Shown: piece after piece, positions 16,773 through 26,076 of the stretch | Layout: every line of letters begins with the position of its first letter | How positions within the stretch are numbered: position 1 is the stretch's first letter | Source of the DNA: Natranaeroarchaeum aerophilus | GTDB taxonomy: Archaea > Halobacteriota > Halobacteria > Halobacteriales > Natronoarchaeaceae | Length of the DNA: 64,000 bases | Direction: 5' to 3' | NCBI RefSeq assembly: GCF_023638055.1 | Contig: NZ_JAKRVY010000003.1 | Coordinates: 236,043 to 300,042, forward strand | Made by a program: the position numbers and the translations under genes | The notes under the pieces: generated by a model | Told to the model about the DNA's origin: nothing | The model's input: only the letters and a program-made list of their open reading frames with translations | Databases searched by the model: none

Positions 16773-17507
16773 TTACTCCTCGAGACTCGGATGTGTCTCC
16801 TGGTCGTCGGGATGGCGCTCGGCGAATCGCTCGCGCATGAGTTCGTTCGCCTCGTCCTCGCACTCGCCCGCCGTCTCGGCGTCGATCTCCTCACAGCCCG
16901 GCGGGAGATCACGCCCACGATCGGTGAAGTAGCCCTCAGGGGCGACCCAGTCGTGGTAGAAGGGCCGGTCGTCGTCTTCGAGAAGCGTGACGGCGACTTC
17001 CGCGCCGTGGCCGGCACAGACGATCGCCTGGTGGGGTTTTTCGGCGAGTCGACCGGCAGCGTAAAGCCCGTCGACGCCGGTGCGGCCTCGCTCGTCCGTA
17101 TCGACGAACGTTTTGCCTCGGTCGATGAGCCCGACGCCGTCGATCGATCGGAGATACTCCACCTCGTTTTTCGTCGCAGCGATCACGTACTGGCTGTGGT
17201 AGCGGTCCTCCGTATCAGTCTCGACCGCAAAACCGCTCTCGGTGTTCTCGATACTGATGACCGTCGCGTCGAGGAACTCCGCTCCAGCCCCCTCCGCCTG
17301 CTCGGTCATCCCGTCGAGCAGTCGGCGGGGGTTCACGCCTGCCGGGAAGCCGGGAAAGTTCTCCAGGTGGGCGTTCCGGCGCAGGAGCGACCCGCCAGCG
17401 TCGACAACGAGGGTGTTCAGGCCGTGTCGGGCGGTAAACGTCGCCGCAGTGCGGCCCGCGACGCCCCCACCCACGATTACGACGTCCCGCGAACTGCTCG
17501 CCGCCAT
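16773..17507 (-). CDS. FAD/NAD(P)-dependent oxidoreductase (thioredoxin-reductase fold, no CxxC)
   Basis: 244 residues. Dinucleotide-binding GGGVAGRTAA near residues 12-21 and the FAD-contacting GVDGLYAAGRLA near 145-156 place it in the pyridine nucleotide-disulfide oxidoreductase fold. It lacks the redox CxxC of thioredoxin reductase, and its C-terminus (after residue 190) is an acidic extension with two isolated Cys. The NADPH domain looks reduced, since it is about 60 residues shorter than TrxR. Electron donor and substrate unknown. Lies in the block between E2 and lpdA on the opposite strand to both. Confidence 0.75.
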   Translation of the reverse strand: MAASSSRDVVIVGGGVAGRTAATFTARHGLNTLVVDAGGSLLRRNAHLENFPGFPAGVNPRRLLDGMTEQAEGAGAEFLDATVISIENTESGFAVETDTEDRYHSQYVIAATKNEVEYLRSIDGVGLIDRGKTFVDTDERGRTGVDGLYAAGRLAEKPHQAIVCAGHGAEVAVTLLEDDDRPFYHDWVAPEGYFTDRGRDLPPGCEEIDAETAGECEDEANELMRERFAERHPDDQETHPSLEE

Positions 17508-17666
17508 CTCAGCACGCCTCCGTCATGAACTGTCCCACTCGATCGCACGTCGGTGCAGTCTGCAGGTCGATCCGGTCCATGCCGGATGGCCAACAGGTGC
17601 GACCAAAACAGCTTCGGTCGGCACGCCTTCGCGCGGTGAGCCCACAGTTCAGCGTCCATTGCCAGA

Positions 17667-18833
17667 TTAGTCGGAAAACGAGTAGAGACCGCCCTCGACA
17701 GCAGCGACGAGTAAGCGATCGCCTACGACAGCCAGATTTGCTGCTGATCCTCCGTCGAAGTTGAGATGCCACTGCAGCGAGGTATCACCCACATCTATCG
17801 CGTTGATATCGGAGAGTATCCCTCCCTGACCTGAGGCGATAAATACTGTATTCTCACCACGAACTGGCAGGTGAATCATTTCTCTGCTATCGAGTCCTAT
17901 TTGTGAGCGTGGTTCGCCCGACGCACGGTCGAACATCCTGAAAGTATCGACACCGGCATAGACGATGTCCCGGCTGAGGCCGATCGAATATGTCGTGAGC
18001 GATTCGAGATCCTGTTCCCAAAGCAATTCGTCCCGCTCTATATCCCACGCACGAAGCGTCCGTCCGCTCAAGTATAGTACGCCATCGGCAACGATTACGC
18101 CGACTGGACGACTTGCGGAGGGGAGTCGCACTCGTTCCGTTCCGTTGTCTGTATCGAGGACGACGACCGTTCCGAACGTGCTCACAGCGAGGTACGTGCC
18201 GTCGGTCGATAAGTGACATATGGTCGGTGAATTTGTAAAGATATCACTCTCGACCGTGGTCTGCCACTGTACGTCACCAGTATTCGTGTCGATCGATCGC
18301 ACTACTTCGCTACCATCGAGGACGTACATCTCACCGTCCGAAAGGACTGGTGCGAGGAGTTCGCCGTCGGCGTTGACCTTCCACTGCACCCCTCCGTCAT
18401 CTAGCCTGTAGGCGTTGAGCTGAGTACCGTCCCCACGAACGTAACAGCACTCGGCGTCAAGCGCAACCCCGGCGGGTCCCTCGATATCGGTGCTCCAACG
18501 CTGTTCACCGGCGGTAAGATCGAAACATCGGAGTGTGTCATCGCCGCTGACGATCATGATATCATCGTGGATCGCAAACCCCGGTGCTTTGCCATCGCTG
18601 GGTTCGATTCCCCATTCGAGTGTGGGCTCACTCTGGGGACCGGTTGCGTTCGGGGAGTGTCCCGTCGTTCCGTGATCGTAGCCGTACATCGGCCAATCGG
18701 TCCCCGGCGGTCCAAACGGCGGTGGATCCGGTGGCTCGGGCGACGAAAAGCGTACACAGCCGGCGACACCGCTTGCAAGGCCGATGGCACTGGTTCGGAG
18801 CACGTCGCGGCGATGGAAATGAGCTGGGGACAT
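17667..18833 (-). CDS. Tat lipoprotein with PQQ-like (Kelch/WD-type) beta-propeller
   Basis: 388 residues. Signal: FHRRDVLRTSAIG twin-arginine motif, hydrophobic run, GVAGC lipobox. The mature protein begins with a Pro-rich linker (SSPEPPDPPPFGPPGTDWP) and then repeats of about 40 residues with the PQQ-dehydrogenase signature in which a W follows a short G(D/E)-type turn (TAGEQRWST, DDGGVQWKV, NTGDVQWQT, ERDELLWEQ). This gives a seven- or eight-bladed propeller. Enzymatic PQQ residues are not evident, so a scaffold or binding role like BamB-type haloarchaeal proteins is more likely. Lies directly downstream (23 bp) of the protease gene on the same strand. Confidence 0.85.
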   Translation of the reverse strand: MSPAHFHRRDVLRTSAIGLASGVAGCVRFSSPEPPDPPPFGPPGTDWPMYGYDHGTTGHSPNATGPQSEPTLEWGIEPSDGKAPGFAIHDDIMIVSGDDTLRCFDLTAGEQRWSTDIEGPAGVALDAECCYVRGDGTQLNAYRLDDGGVQWKVNADGELLAPVLSDGEMYVLDGSEVVRSIDTNTGDVQWQTTVESDIFTNSPTICHLSTDGTYLAVSTFGTVVVLDTDNGTERVRLPSASRPVGVIVADGVLYLSGRTLRAWDIERDELLWEQDLESLTTYSIGLSRDIVYAGVDTFRMFDRASGEPRSQIGLDSREMIHLPVRGENTVFIASGQGGILSDINAIDVGDTSLQWHLNFDGGSAANLAVVGDRLLVAAVEGGLYSFSD

Positions 18834-18855
18834 ATTTTCTGCCTTTAGTTAGTAT

Positions 18856-21800
18856 CTATTTATGTGGTGGGCCGTTCCCCTGCGTATCCGATCTTCCTTT
18901 ATTCGAGTGTCCCGGTTCGAACAATTCTATCTTTGTATCGCCCTGGAAGGTGACGCCATCGACAACTCCACTGATGGTCACATTGTGTTTTCCGGGCCCG
19001 TAGCCTTCGATAACCTTCTCCCGATCAAATTTGACCTGTACTTTGGTCTCGTCACTCTGACAAATAATTGGATCATTGACAAATCCGTAGCTGTCGTCGT
19101 GGATCGCTTGAACCTGCTCCATGGCGACGCTCTGGACAAGCAGTGACTTGCCATCAATTTCCTCTTTAAATCTGATAGTGGCTGTCACAAAATTGCCCTG
19201 TGAGGCTGCATTGATTCGCGACGGGGTAACATCCACGTCCACATCGGTGAGAAGCACTTGTTCCGCCTCCTCCCCGGTTTTTGTCTTAACTGATTGTCTC
19301 GTCCTGCCGTCTATAATCGGAATTCCGTTCTTTTTTCTGAATGAGAGATCCTTGTCTCGAATAAGCGTTCGTGTGTATGGGATCTCTTCTGGCGGTTCGA
19401 ATCCTCGTTGTTGTAATTCTTCCTTCAACCGAGACGCACCAATACTAATAGTCACGTCTTTGTTCCCTGGAATGGATATGACTGGGCGTCTTCTGGTCCC
19501 AGAAATGCTCGATCCCTCTATCTCTCCGTATCTGTTACCTGTCTCCGGGGCTATTCCTGTCCGCTTGCCATTAGAGGTAACCGCAAGCACACTGATGCCA
19601 GGCAACGGATCGTCTGCGTGTGTAATTGCTTCGATATCGTCTGCAAGGTCATCAGCATAGTCGCCCAGTTCTGCAATGACCCTGTTCATATACTGTGCTG
19701 TTTCACCGATAAGTGATTCCGGGTTACGCTCAACCGAGACCTTTGGGCTTCCAGATTCGACGGACCGTTCTAGTTCAAATGTCGATACAGTTTCGCCATC
19801 TTCGTACTTTTCTCTAGATGTGTTCGCGAGTGATAGAGTCGGTTCCGATTCGTTACCCTGATCAATATAATCAACTGTTACTGTCCCATCTATGTTTATT
19901 GGATTCTCGAAATTAAGAACACGCTCAAGATCGGATTCTCTTTTGATACTGAAGCTACTGAATTTGTAAATTGCCACACCATTATTTTCGCTTGGAGATT
20001 TCGGAACCATAGTACTATCGCCGTCTTTCCAGGGAATCCACGAGTCACCTCCCTTTCTTGCTTCAAGAATATATGTTGTCAGGTGGAATTTCTCCGGAGA
20101 AACGCTGACATCGACATCGATTGGATCTATATCAAAGCGAGCAGAAGCATCAACATCTATCGTAAATTCACCGAATATTGATGTCAAATATTTCGCATCA
20201 TCCCCAAGGCGTTGTTCTGTTAACGGACTCAGATCAAGTTCACTATCTTCCAAGAGATGGTAATTTCGACTCTGCTCTAACCACCCCTCGCGATTGAAAA
20301 CATCTCTTTCAATGTAGTTCCCACCAAGTACTTTACAATAGGACATAAATGGGCCGGATCCTTCACCCATTATCCCCCATTCGCCAACGTCGCCGAGATT
20401 GGTTCCCTTCATATCATACAGGTCCGGCAACCCTACCTGTTCATCTGGTCCGAGAGTATGTCCTAATTCATGTCTCCATTTGTCCCCGTCTATTTCATCA
20501 TATGCCGCATCTATGGTACCAGTTGGTGTTTGATACGGAGATATATCCGCATATTGCTCTTCTAGTGTGGCTGCTGAAACACTTACATTGAACCCCCCAA
20601 GTGAAAATTCGACGCTCTCTACATCGTCTGATATCAGTCCTCCCCGATAAAACGGTCTACTGAGACGGGCTTCGTTTAGAACGAATGCAGTCGTGTACTC
20701 ATCGAACTGTACATTCAAGTCTTCAGCAGCCAGGTCAAGTGCATCTTGGACGAATTTAATTGAATTATTTGGCAGATTAGCACTCCCATCGAAATAGACT
20801 CCTTCAGGCAAATCAAGTTCCAGCCAACCGTACCCATCATTGACACGTCTCGTAACGAAGTTAAAATCGAAACCGTGAGCACCGTGACTTCCGAGGGAGC
20901 TCGCGTAATACTCGCAAACGAACTCGGCTCTCTCTCGTAAGTACTGGTACAGTTCTTCACCAGTTTTGTTCGGGGCGTTCTCGTTTTCACCTGGATGTTT
21001 CGGTGGCCTGCTTGAGCCCTCATTATTTCTTTTTGGATGTGCAACGATCGTCGCTACTGTGTCCACTTGCTGGAATACGTAGGTGCTCCAGTTGTCCTGT
21101 CTAAAAACCTCGTCCCCGCCGACTTTGATCACTAATCCGGTATCGTATCCGAATCCTTCGAATGGTTCACGAACTCTTACAGATTCGAGTGCGTCACAGT
21201 GTAGTTTGACTTCGAATGTGTCTTCTTCGACTCTCGTGATCTCAACGTCCGCAAACAGATTCTCAGTTACACCTCCCTGACGTCGTAGCCAGGGCTTCTG
21301 GCCGGGAATATTTGCTTCTATATCATCGACCGTAGCACCGGGAGCGTGTAGCCTTACGCTCGCCTGCACCGGCTGGTCGGGTTCGACACCTGTCGGTGGT
21401 CTGGTAATGGTTTCTACTGTTGGCTCCAGGAGTTCGCTATCGTCGCGTTGACCGTTGTAGACCGTGTTTCCTTCGCCATCATCTAGTTCGTACTGTATGA
21501 GGCCAGATACAACCTCGCCATCTTCAGGATGAACCGCTTCATCAACGATAACAAAACGGTCGTAATCAACTGTCGTTGAAGAGCCTGAATGACGGCCCAT
21601 CACTCGGAATCTGTCGCCAGCTGTCCACCCTGTTCCACTGTAATTACTTTCGCCAATCTGCTCGCCGTTTATATATGCAGAGAATGTTCCAGCTTCACTA
21701 TCGAGTACAAGACGGATATTATACCATTTACCATCCTGAAGGGTGCTACTGTAGACCAAATCGCTCCCGCCAAACACGTTCCTGAAACGTAGCCCACTTC

Positions 21801-22257
21801 CGGCAATTCCGTTCGTAAACGCACGAAACCCACTTGCTGTGCTGTCGAAATCGTTAAACAAATATGCCAAATATGAGCCGGAATCGAACCGCCAATAACA
21901 ATCGATCGTCAGATCACCATCTGTTGTGGGGCGGAAATTTGGATCAACACCACCCTTATCAGTGAGCTGAAGTGCATACGTATTGTTCGTTTGTGGTGCC
22001 CCATCTTGAATCCAATCGTAAGACTCCGAAATAACGGTTCCGTCCGGAACTTCCGCTGGGATAGTTGTTTCTCCCACTGTTGTACTGACGGTAGTAGATG
22101 GACTGTCGGATGATTCGATTGGGTCGCCGCGATCATCGACTTCCGTCGTAGCGGCTCCCGTGGGAATGGCAGTGCTGCCAAGTGTAGCTGCCACTCCGCT
22201 ACCCGCATACTTCAAAAACGATCGCCGTTTCGACTGCTTATTGTATTTTTCGCTCAT
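18856..22257 (-). CDS. Large Tat-secreted M6-like metalloprotease with LamG-type domain
   Basis: 1133 residues. Tat signal SKRRSFLKYAGSGVAATLG, no lipobox, so released or wall-bound. A jelly-roll LamG/concanavalin-like domain lies at about 70-245 (WRFDSGSYLAYLFNDFD, GKWYNIRLVLDSEAG). The Zn-protease motif HELGH is near residue 594, followed by GLPDLYDMKG and WGIMGEGSG, as in M6 (immune inhibitor A-like) peptidases. Compared with the usual HExxHxLGLPDxYD, a short insert (PDEQV) separates HELGHTLG from GLPDLYD. The C-terminal 400 residues are beta-rich, with an RRPVISIPGNKDVTISIG segment. The DNA is markedly AT-richer than its surroundings, suggesting transfer. Confidence 0.75.
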   Translation of the reverse strand: MSEKYNKQSKRRSFLKYAGSGVAATLGSTAIPTGAATTEVDDRGDPIESSDSPSTTVSTTVGETTIPAEVPDGTVISESYDWIQDGAPQTNNTYALQLTDKGGVDPNFRPTTDGDLTIDCYWRFDSGSYLAYLFNDFDSTASGFRAFTNGIAGSGLRFRNVFGGSDLVYSSTLQDGKWYNIRLVLDSEAGTFSAYINGEQIGESNYSGTGWTAGDRFRVMGRHSGSSTTVDYDRFVIVDEAVHPEDGEVVSGLIQYELDDGEGNTVYNGQRDDSELLEPTVETITRPPTGVEPDQPVQASVRLHAPGATVDDIEANIPGQKPWLRRQGGVTENLFADVEITRVEEDTFEVKLHCDALESVRVREPFEGFGYDTGLVIKVGGDEVFRQDNWSTYVFQQVDTVATIVAHPKRNNEGSSRPPKHPGENENAPNKTGEELYQYLRERAEFVCEYYASSLGSHGAHGFDFNFVTRRVNDGYGWLELDLPEGVYFDGSANLPNNSIKFVQDALDLAAEDLNVQFDEYTTAFVLNEARLSRPFYRGGLISDDVESVEFSLGGFNVSVSAATLEEQYADISPYQTPTGTIDAAYDEIDGDKWRHELGHTLGPDEQVGLPDLYDMKGTNLGDVGEWGIMGEGSGPFMSYCKVLGGNYIERDVFNREGWLEQSRNYHLLEDSELDLSPLTEQRLGDDAKYLTSIFGEFTIDVDASARFDIDPIDVDVSVSPEKFHLTTYILEARKGGDSWIPWKDGDSTMVPKSPSENNGVAIYKFSSFSIKRESDLERVLNFENPINIDGTVTVDYIDQGNESEPTLSLANTSREKYEDGETVSTFELERSVESGSPKVSVERNPESLIGETAQYMNRVIAELGDYADDLADDIEAITHADDPLPGISVLAVTSNGKRTGIAPETGNRYGEIEGSSISGTRRRPVISIPGNKDVTISIGASRLKEELQQRGFEPPEEIPYTRTLIRDKDLSFRKKNGIPIIDGRTRQSVKTKTGEEAEQVLLTDVDVDVTPSRINAASQGNFVTATIRFKEEIDGKSLLVQSVAMEQVQAIHDDSYGFVNDPIICQSDETKVQVKFDREKVIEGYGPGKHNVTISGVVDGVTFQGDTKIELFEPGHSNKGRSDTQGNGPPHK

Positions 22258-22479
22258 AATCCCTATAATCTATACTCTCACATATAATTTTATATTATAT
22301 AATATTAAATCAATTAATAAAATATGATTTGAATTATGACTAACGAGGACTCAGATTGGCGAAGGCTTGAAATATAAAATATTACTGTAGTACGAGTTAA
22401 TATGTATCCAATATAGTGCTTTGATGTGGTAGACGTGATACCCCACCATTCTTTCACCCGACACCACTAACACGCTACC
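22258..22479. promoter_or_regulatory. AT-rich divergent intergenic region
   Basis: 222 bp between the protease start (leftward) and lpdA (rightward). From 22275 to 22400 it is almost only A and T, with several TATA-like runs (ATATAATTTTATATTATATAA), enough for promoters in both directions. No ORF supported. The sharp return to GC-rich sequence near 22440 marks the right edge of the AT-rich block. Confidence 0.5.
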
Positions 22480-23910
22480 ATGGTCGTTGGAGACGTTGCA
22501 ACCGGAACAGACGTACTGGTGATCGGCGCGGGACCGGGCGGCTACGTTGCCGCCATCCGCGCCGGACAGCTCGATCTGGACGTCACGCTGGTCGAAAAAG
22601 ACGCCTACGGCGGCGTCTGTCTGAACCACGGCTGTATTCCCTCGAAGGCGCTGATCACGGCGACGGGTATTGCCCACGATGCCGGGACCGCCGAGGAGAT
22701 GGGGATCCACGCCGACCCCGAAATCGATGTCGGGCAGATGCAAGAGTGGAAAGGCGGCGTCGTCGACCAGCTCACCGGCGGCGTCGAGAAGCTCTGCAAG
22801 GCGAATCAGGTCAATCTCGTGGAGGGTCGTGCAGAGTTCGTCGACGAGAACGAAGCTCGCGTGGTCCACGGCGGCGAGGGACAGGGCGCGGAGACGATCG
22901 AGTTCGAGCACGCCATCGTCGCGACGGGCTCGCAGCCGATCCAGATTCCCGGCTTCTCCTACGGCGACGAGCCGGTACTCGACTCCAGACAGGCACTGGC
23001 GATGGACGACGCGCCCGAGTCGCTTGTGATCGTCGGCGCGGGCTACATCGGGATGGAACTTGCGGGCGTCTTCGCCAAACTCGGCACCGACGTGACGGTC
23101 GTCGAGATGCTCGACTCGGTCCTGCCGGGCTACGAATCGGATCTCGCACGTCCCGTTAAGAAACACGCCGAATCGCTGGGCGTCGAGTTCCACTTCGGAC
23201 AGAGCGCGGCTGGCTGGGAGGAGACCGACGACGGGATCGTCGTCCATACCGATGCCGCGGGCGAGGACGACGAGGGCCTCTCGATAGACGCCGAGAACGT
23301 GCTCGTCGCGGTCGGCCGCCAGCCGGTGACCGATACCGTCGAGCTGACGGCCGCGGGCGTCGAGACCGACGACCGTGGCTTCATCCCGACCGACGACAAG
23401 GCCCGGTCAAACCAGGAGCACATCTTCGCGGTCGGCGACGTCGCTGGCGAACCGATGCTGGCACACAAGGGGAGCAAGGAAGGGCAAGTCGCCGCTGAAG
23501 TGATCGCGGGCGAGCCCGCCGCGCTCGATTACCAGGCGATTCCCGCCGCGGTCTTCACCGAGCCCGAAATCGGCACGGTAGGGATGACCGAGGCCGAAGC
23601 CGAGGATGCGGGCTTCGAGCCTATGGTTGGCGAGTTCCCGTTCCGCGCGAGCGGGCGGGCGCTCACGACCGGCGAGAGCGATGGGTTCGTCCGGCTCGTC
23701 GCGGACGCCGAAGAGGAGTTCGTCCTCGGGGGGCAGGTCGTCGGCCCCGAGGCGTCGGAGCTGATCGCCGAAATCGGCCTGGCCGTCGAGATGGGCGCGA
23801 CCGTCGAGGACGTCGCGTCGACGATCCATACCCATCCCACCCTCTCGGAGTCGGTGATGGAAGCAGCCGAGAACGCGCTCGGACACGCGATTCACACACT
23901 GAACCGGTAA
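22480..23910 (+). CDS. lpdA: Dihydrolipoyl dehydrogenase (E3)
   Basis: 476 residues from ATG 22480. FAD-binding GAGPGG (16-21), redox disulfide C47/C52 in GGVCLNHGCIPSK, NAD-binding GAGYIGMELAG, second FAD motif FAVGDV, and the C-terminal HPTLSE with the H452/E457 catalytic pair contributed to the other subunit. Reoxidises dihydrolipoyl-E2 with NAD+. In other haloarchaea this gene directly follows E1a-E1b-E2; here 6.3 kb of unrelated genes lie between, so it needs its own promoter in the AT-rich gap upstream. Normal GC content, unlike the block before it. Confidence 0.95.
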   Translation: MVVGDVATGTDVLVIGAGPGGYVAAIRAGQLDLDVTLVEKDAYGGVCLNHGCIPSKALITATGIAHDAGTAEEMGIHADPEIDVGQMQEWKGGVVDQLTGGVEKLCKANQVNLVEGRAEFVDENEARVVHGGEGQGAETIEFEHAIVATGSQPIQIPGFSYGDEPVLDSRQALAMDDAPESLVIVGAGYIGMELAGVFAKLGTDVTVVEMLDSVLPGYESDLARPVKKHAESLGVEFHFGQSAAGWEETDDGIVVHTDAAGEDDEGLSIDAENVLVAVGRQPVTDTVELTAAGVETDDRGFIPTDDKARSNQEHIFAVGDVAGEPMLAHKGSKEGQVAAEVIAGEPAALDYQAIPAAVFTEPEIGTVGMTEAEAEDAGFEPMVGEFPFRASGRALTTGESDGFVRLVADAEEEFVLGGQVVGPEASELIAEIGLAVEMGATVEDVASTIHTHPTLSESVMEAAENALGHAIHTLNR

Positions 23911-24077
23911 CTACAACGAGAACAGCCGTCGCTCGGGAGTGTAAAGCGACGGTGTAGGTCGGGGAGCCGGGACACGCGTGGAAACCACGGGTGCCGAAAG
24001 GCGGCCGCCCGACCGTGCCGTCTGTCTGTACTCACTGTTTTCCAGCATAAAACCCCTCCGGTGTGGGGCCCAGCCAG

Positions 24078-24518
24078 CTATTCGACAACGACGACCGACC
24101 CCTTCATTTCCGAGGCCTCGTGTGGTGTGCAAATGTAGTTGTAGGTACCCGGATCCTCGAAGGTATAATCAAAGGTGTGTCCTTCGCGGTTCACCAGATC
24201 GCTCTCGAACAGTTCGTCGCTACCGGCGTGAACGACGTTGTGACTGCCGCCGTCCCCGGACCATTCCCAGACGACCGTCGTCCCGGGATCGGCCCGGATC
24301 GCCACGGGTGCAAATGCGAGGCCGTTCCCCGCGCCGACGGTAACCGATACCGCTTCCGAACCGGTGTGGTCTTCAATACCATCGAACTCGTCGACGGATG
24401 AAAGCCAGACATCGGCATCCTCGTCACCGTCCTCGTACCCGCCGTTACCGATACAGCCCGCGAGTCCGGCAGTTACCAGTCCGACTGCTGCAGTGAGCAC
24501 CGACCGGCGAGTCGTCAT
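24078..24518 (-). CDS. Halocyanin (blue copper lipoprotein)
   Basis: 146 residues. Tat/lipobox signal (MTTRRSVLTA, GLAGC, lipidated C22). One cupredoxin domain with type I copper ligands H93 (GSHNVVH), C130, H133 and M138 in YNYICTPHEASEMKG. Mobile electron carrier on the outer face of the membrane, probably to a terminal oxidase. A 35-residue acidic linker separates the lipid anchor from the domain. Monocistronic, between lpdA and pheA, with no oxidase genes nearby. Confidence 0.93.
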   Translation of the reverse strand: MTTRRSVLTAAVGLVTAGLAGCIGNGGYEDGDEDADVWLSSVDEFDGIEDHTGSEAVSVTVGAGNGLAFAPVAIRADPGTTVVWEWSGDGGSHNVVHAGSDELFESDLVNREGHTFDYTFEDPGTYNYICTPHEASEMKGSVVVVE

Positions 24519-24702
24519 TACGCGCTCACCTCAAGCGAACCGGTACACTCCTCCGCGATGCGGCGACCGTTCTGACTGAGGGGAGACATCATCTTCAAAC
24601 TCTGTATCGGGGTACCATAAGTACAGTGAGATTCGGCCAGGCACACCCGCCGATCGCGCTTCGCCGACGCTCTTTTAGGCCCGCTCGGAGTACAGGAAGT
24701 CG

Positions 24703-25506
24703 ATGAAAGCAGTCACACTGGGTCCCGAAGGGACCTACTCCCATCGTGCCGCCCGGTCGGTCGCGGACGTCGTCGAGTTCCGCGAGTCCGTCACCGCCAT
24801 CGTCGAGGCGGTCGCCGACGGCCAGTACGACCGCGGCGTCGTTCCGATCGAAAACAGTATCGAGGGTAGTGTCACCGAGAGCCTCGACGTGCTCGCCGAC
24901 AACGAACTCGCCGTCGTCGAGGAGATCGTCACGCCGATCCGTCACGCCCTGCTCGCCCAGGACGAGACGTTCGAGACGGTTGCCAGCCACTCACAGGCGC
25001 TCGCCCAGTGCCGGGAGTATCTGTCCGAACAGTACCCCGATGTCGACCTCGAAGCGGTTGCCAGCACGGCTCGTGGCGTCGAAATCGCCCGCGAGGATCC
25101 GACTGTGGCAGGTATCGGCCACCCCGACAATAGTGGAGATGGCCTGCAGGTACTCGCCGAGGACATCCAGGACCGGAACTCCAACGCAACCCGCTTTTTC
25201 GTCGTCGCGCCGATCGAGGATCGCTCGCAGGCGGGCGGCAAATCCACGTTCATCGTCTACCCGAACGACGACTACCCGGGACTCCTGCTCGACCTGCTTG
25301 AACCCTTCGCCGACCGGGACATCAACCTCACCCGGGTCGAGTCCCGACCCAGCGGCGAACGCCTCGGCGACTACGTCTTCCATATCGATATCGCGGCAGG
25401 GCTGTACGAGGACCGAACCGAGCAGGCGCTGGCCGATATCGACGAACTCGCAACGGATGGCTGGATTCGTCGACTCGGATCGTACGACACCTCGCATGTC
25501 GTGTGA
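24703..25506 (+). CDS. pheA: Prephenate dehydratase
   Basis: 267 residues. Converts prephenate to phenylpyruvate in phenylalanine synthesis. PDT domain at 1-180: LGPEGTYSHRAA at the start, VVPIENSIEGSV, and the catalytic Thr in NSNATRFFVV. A C-terminal ACT regulatory domain at about 190-265 (GLLLDLLEPFADRDINLTRVESRPSGE) binds Phe for feedback control. No fused chorismate mutase. Full length and monofunctional, followed by hsp20 after 85 bp. Confidence 0.94.
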   Translation: MKAVTLGPEGTYSHRAARSVADVVEFRESVTAIVEAVADGQYDRGVVPIENSIEGSVTESLDVLADNELAVVEEIVTPIRHALLAQDETFETVASHSQALAQCREYLSEQYPDVDLEAVASTARGVEIAREDPTVAGIGHPDNSGDGLQVLAEDIQDRNSNATRFFVVAPIEDRSQAGGKSTFIVYPNDDYPGLLLDLLEPFADRDINLTRVESRPSGERLGDYVFHIDIAAGLYEDRTEQALADIDELATDGWIRRLGSYDTSHVV

Positions 25507-25591
25507 CTCCCTAACTCTGTTCTCGTTGAGGGGACAGAAGTTATAGGTCGGGATGACGTAGGTAGAGGCGGGCAGATCGCCCTGAGTAAGT

Positions 25592-26005
25592 ATGAAAGGC
25601 AACCCGTTCGAGGAGTTCGAGTCCCTGCTACAGCGAATGGAACAGGGGTTTGAGGGAGGTATGGATCTCCAGGCACGCACCGGTTCGACGGCAGTCGACG
25701 TTGCGAACCGCGACGAGGAGTTCGTCGTCACCGTCGACCTGCCGGGCTACGAGACGGAGGATATCGACCTGACTCTCGCGGAAGACACGCTCCGGCTCGA
25801 GGCCGAGCGTGAGGTCGAGTCCGAAGACGAAGCTGACCACTATCTCCGCAGGGAGCGCCGTCGACAGTCCGTCTCCCGGTCGATTCCGTTCCCCGAGTCG
25901 GTCGACGCAGAATCGGTGACGGCGTCTCACACCAATGGCGTGTTGACCGTCACAGTGCCAAAGGAGTTCGGCTCGGACGAGGGGCACTCCATCGACATCG
26001 AGTAG
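25592..26005 (+). CDS. Small heat-shock protein (Hsp20/alpha-crystallin)
   Basis: 137 residues from ATG. A 35-residue N-terminal arm (NPFEEFESLLQRMEQGFEGG) is followed by the alpha-crystallin domain at about 38-132 (EEFVVTVDLPGYETEDIDL, RRERRRQSVSRSIPFPESV, SHTNGVLTVTVPKE with the A/G-x-L motif variant GVL). ATP-independent holdase, oligomeric, cytoplasmic. The C-terminal I-x-I tail is only loosely present (HSIDIE). Upstream of the start is a GAGGGGAC-containing region; no clear heat-shock operator recognised. Confidence 0.93.
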   Translation: MKGNPFEEFESLLQRMEQGFEGGMDLQARTGSTAVDVANRDEEFVVTVDLPGYETEDIDLTLAEDTLRLEAEREVESEDEADHYLRRERRRQSVSRSIPFPESVDAESVTASHTNGVLTVTVPKEFGSDEGHSIDIE

Positions 26006-26076
26006 CTCTTCACCCTCAGTTTCCGCTGCCCGGCAGCGACATACCGCAAAAAAGTCGGCCTGGATACTCTGGAGTT

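Noticed and set aside
16773..17507. Thioredoxin reductase identity for the FAD oxidoreductase
   Set aside because: The CxxC redox pair is absent and the NADPH domain is shortened, so only the fold family is claimed.
17477..17659. 60-codon minus-strand frame between the FAD oxidoreductase and the propeller lipoprotein
   Set aside because: Basic, Arg/Trp-rich composition, overlaps the start of the oxidoreductase, and no motif.
22351..23247. 298-codon minus-strand frame opposite lpdA
   Set aside because: Antisense to lpdA and extending into AT-only DNA; no domain.
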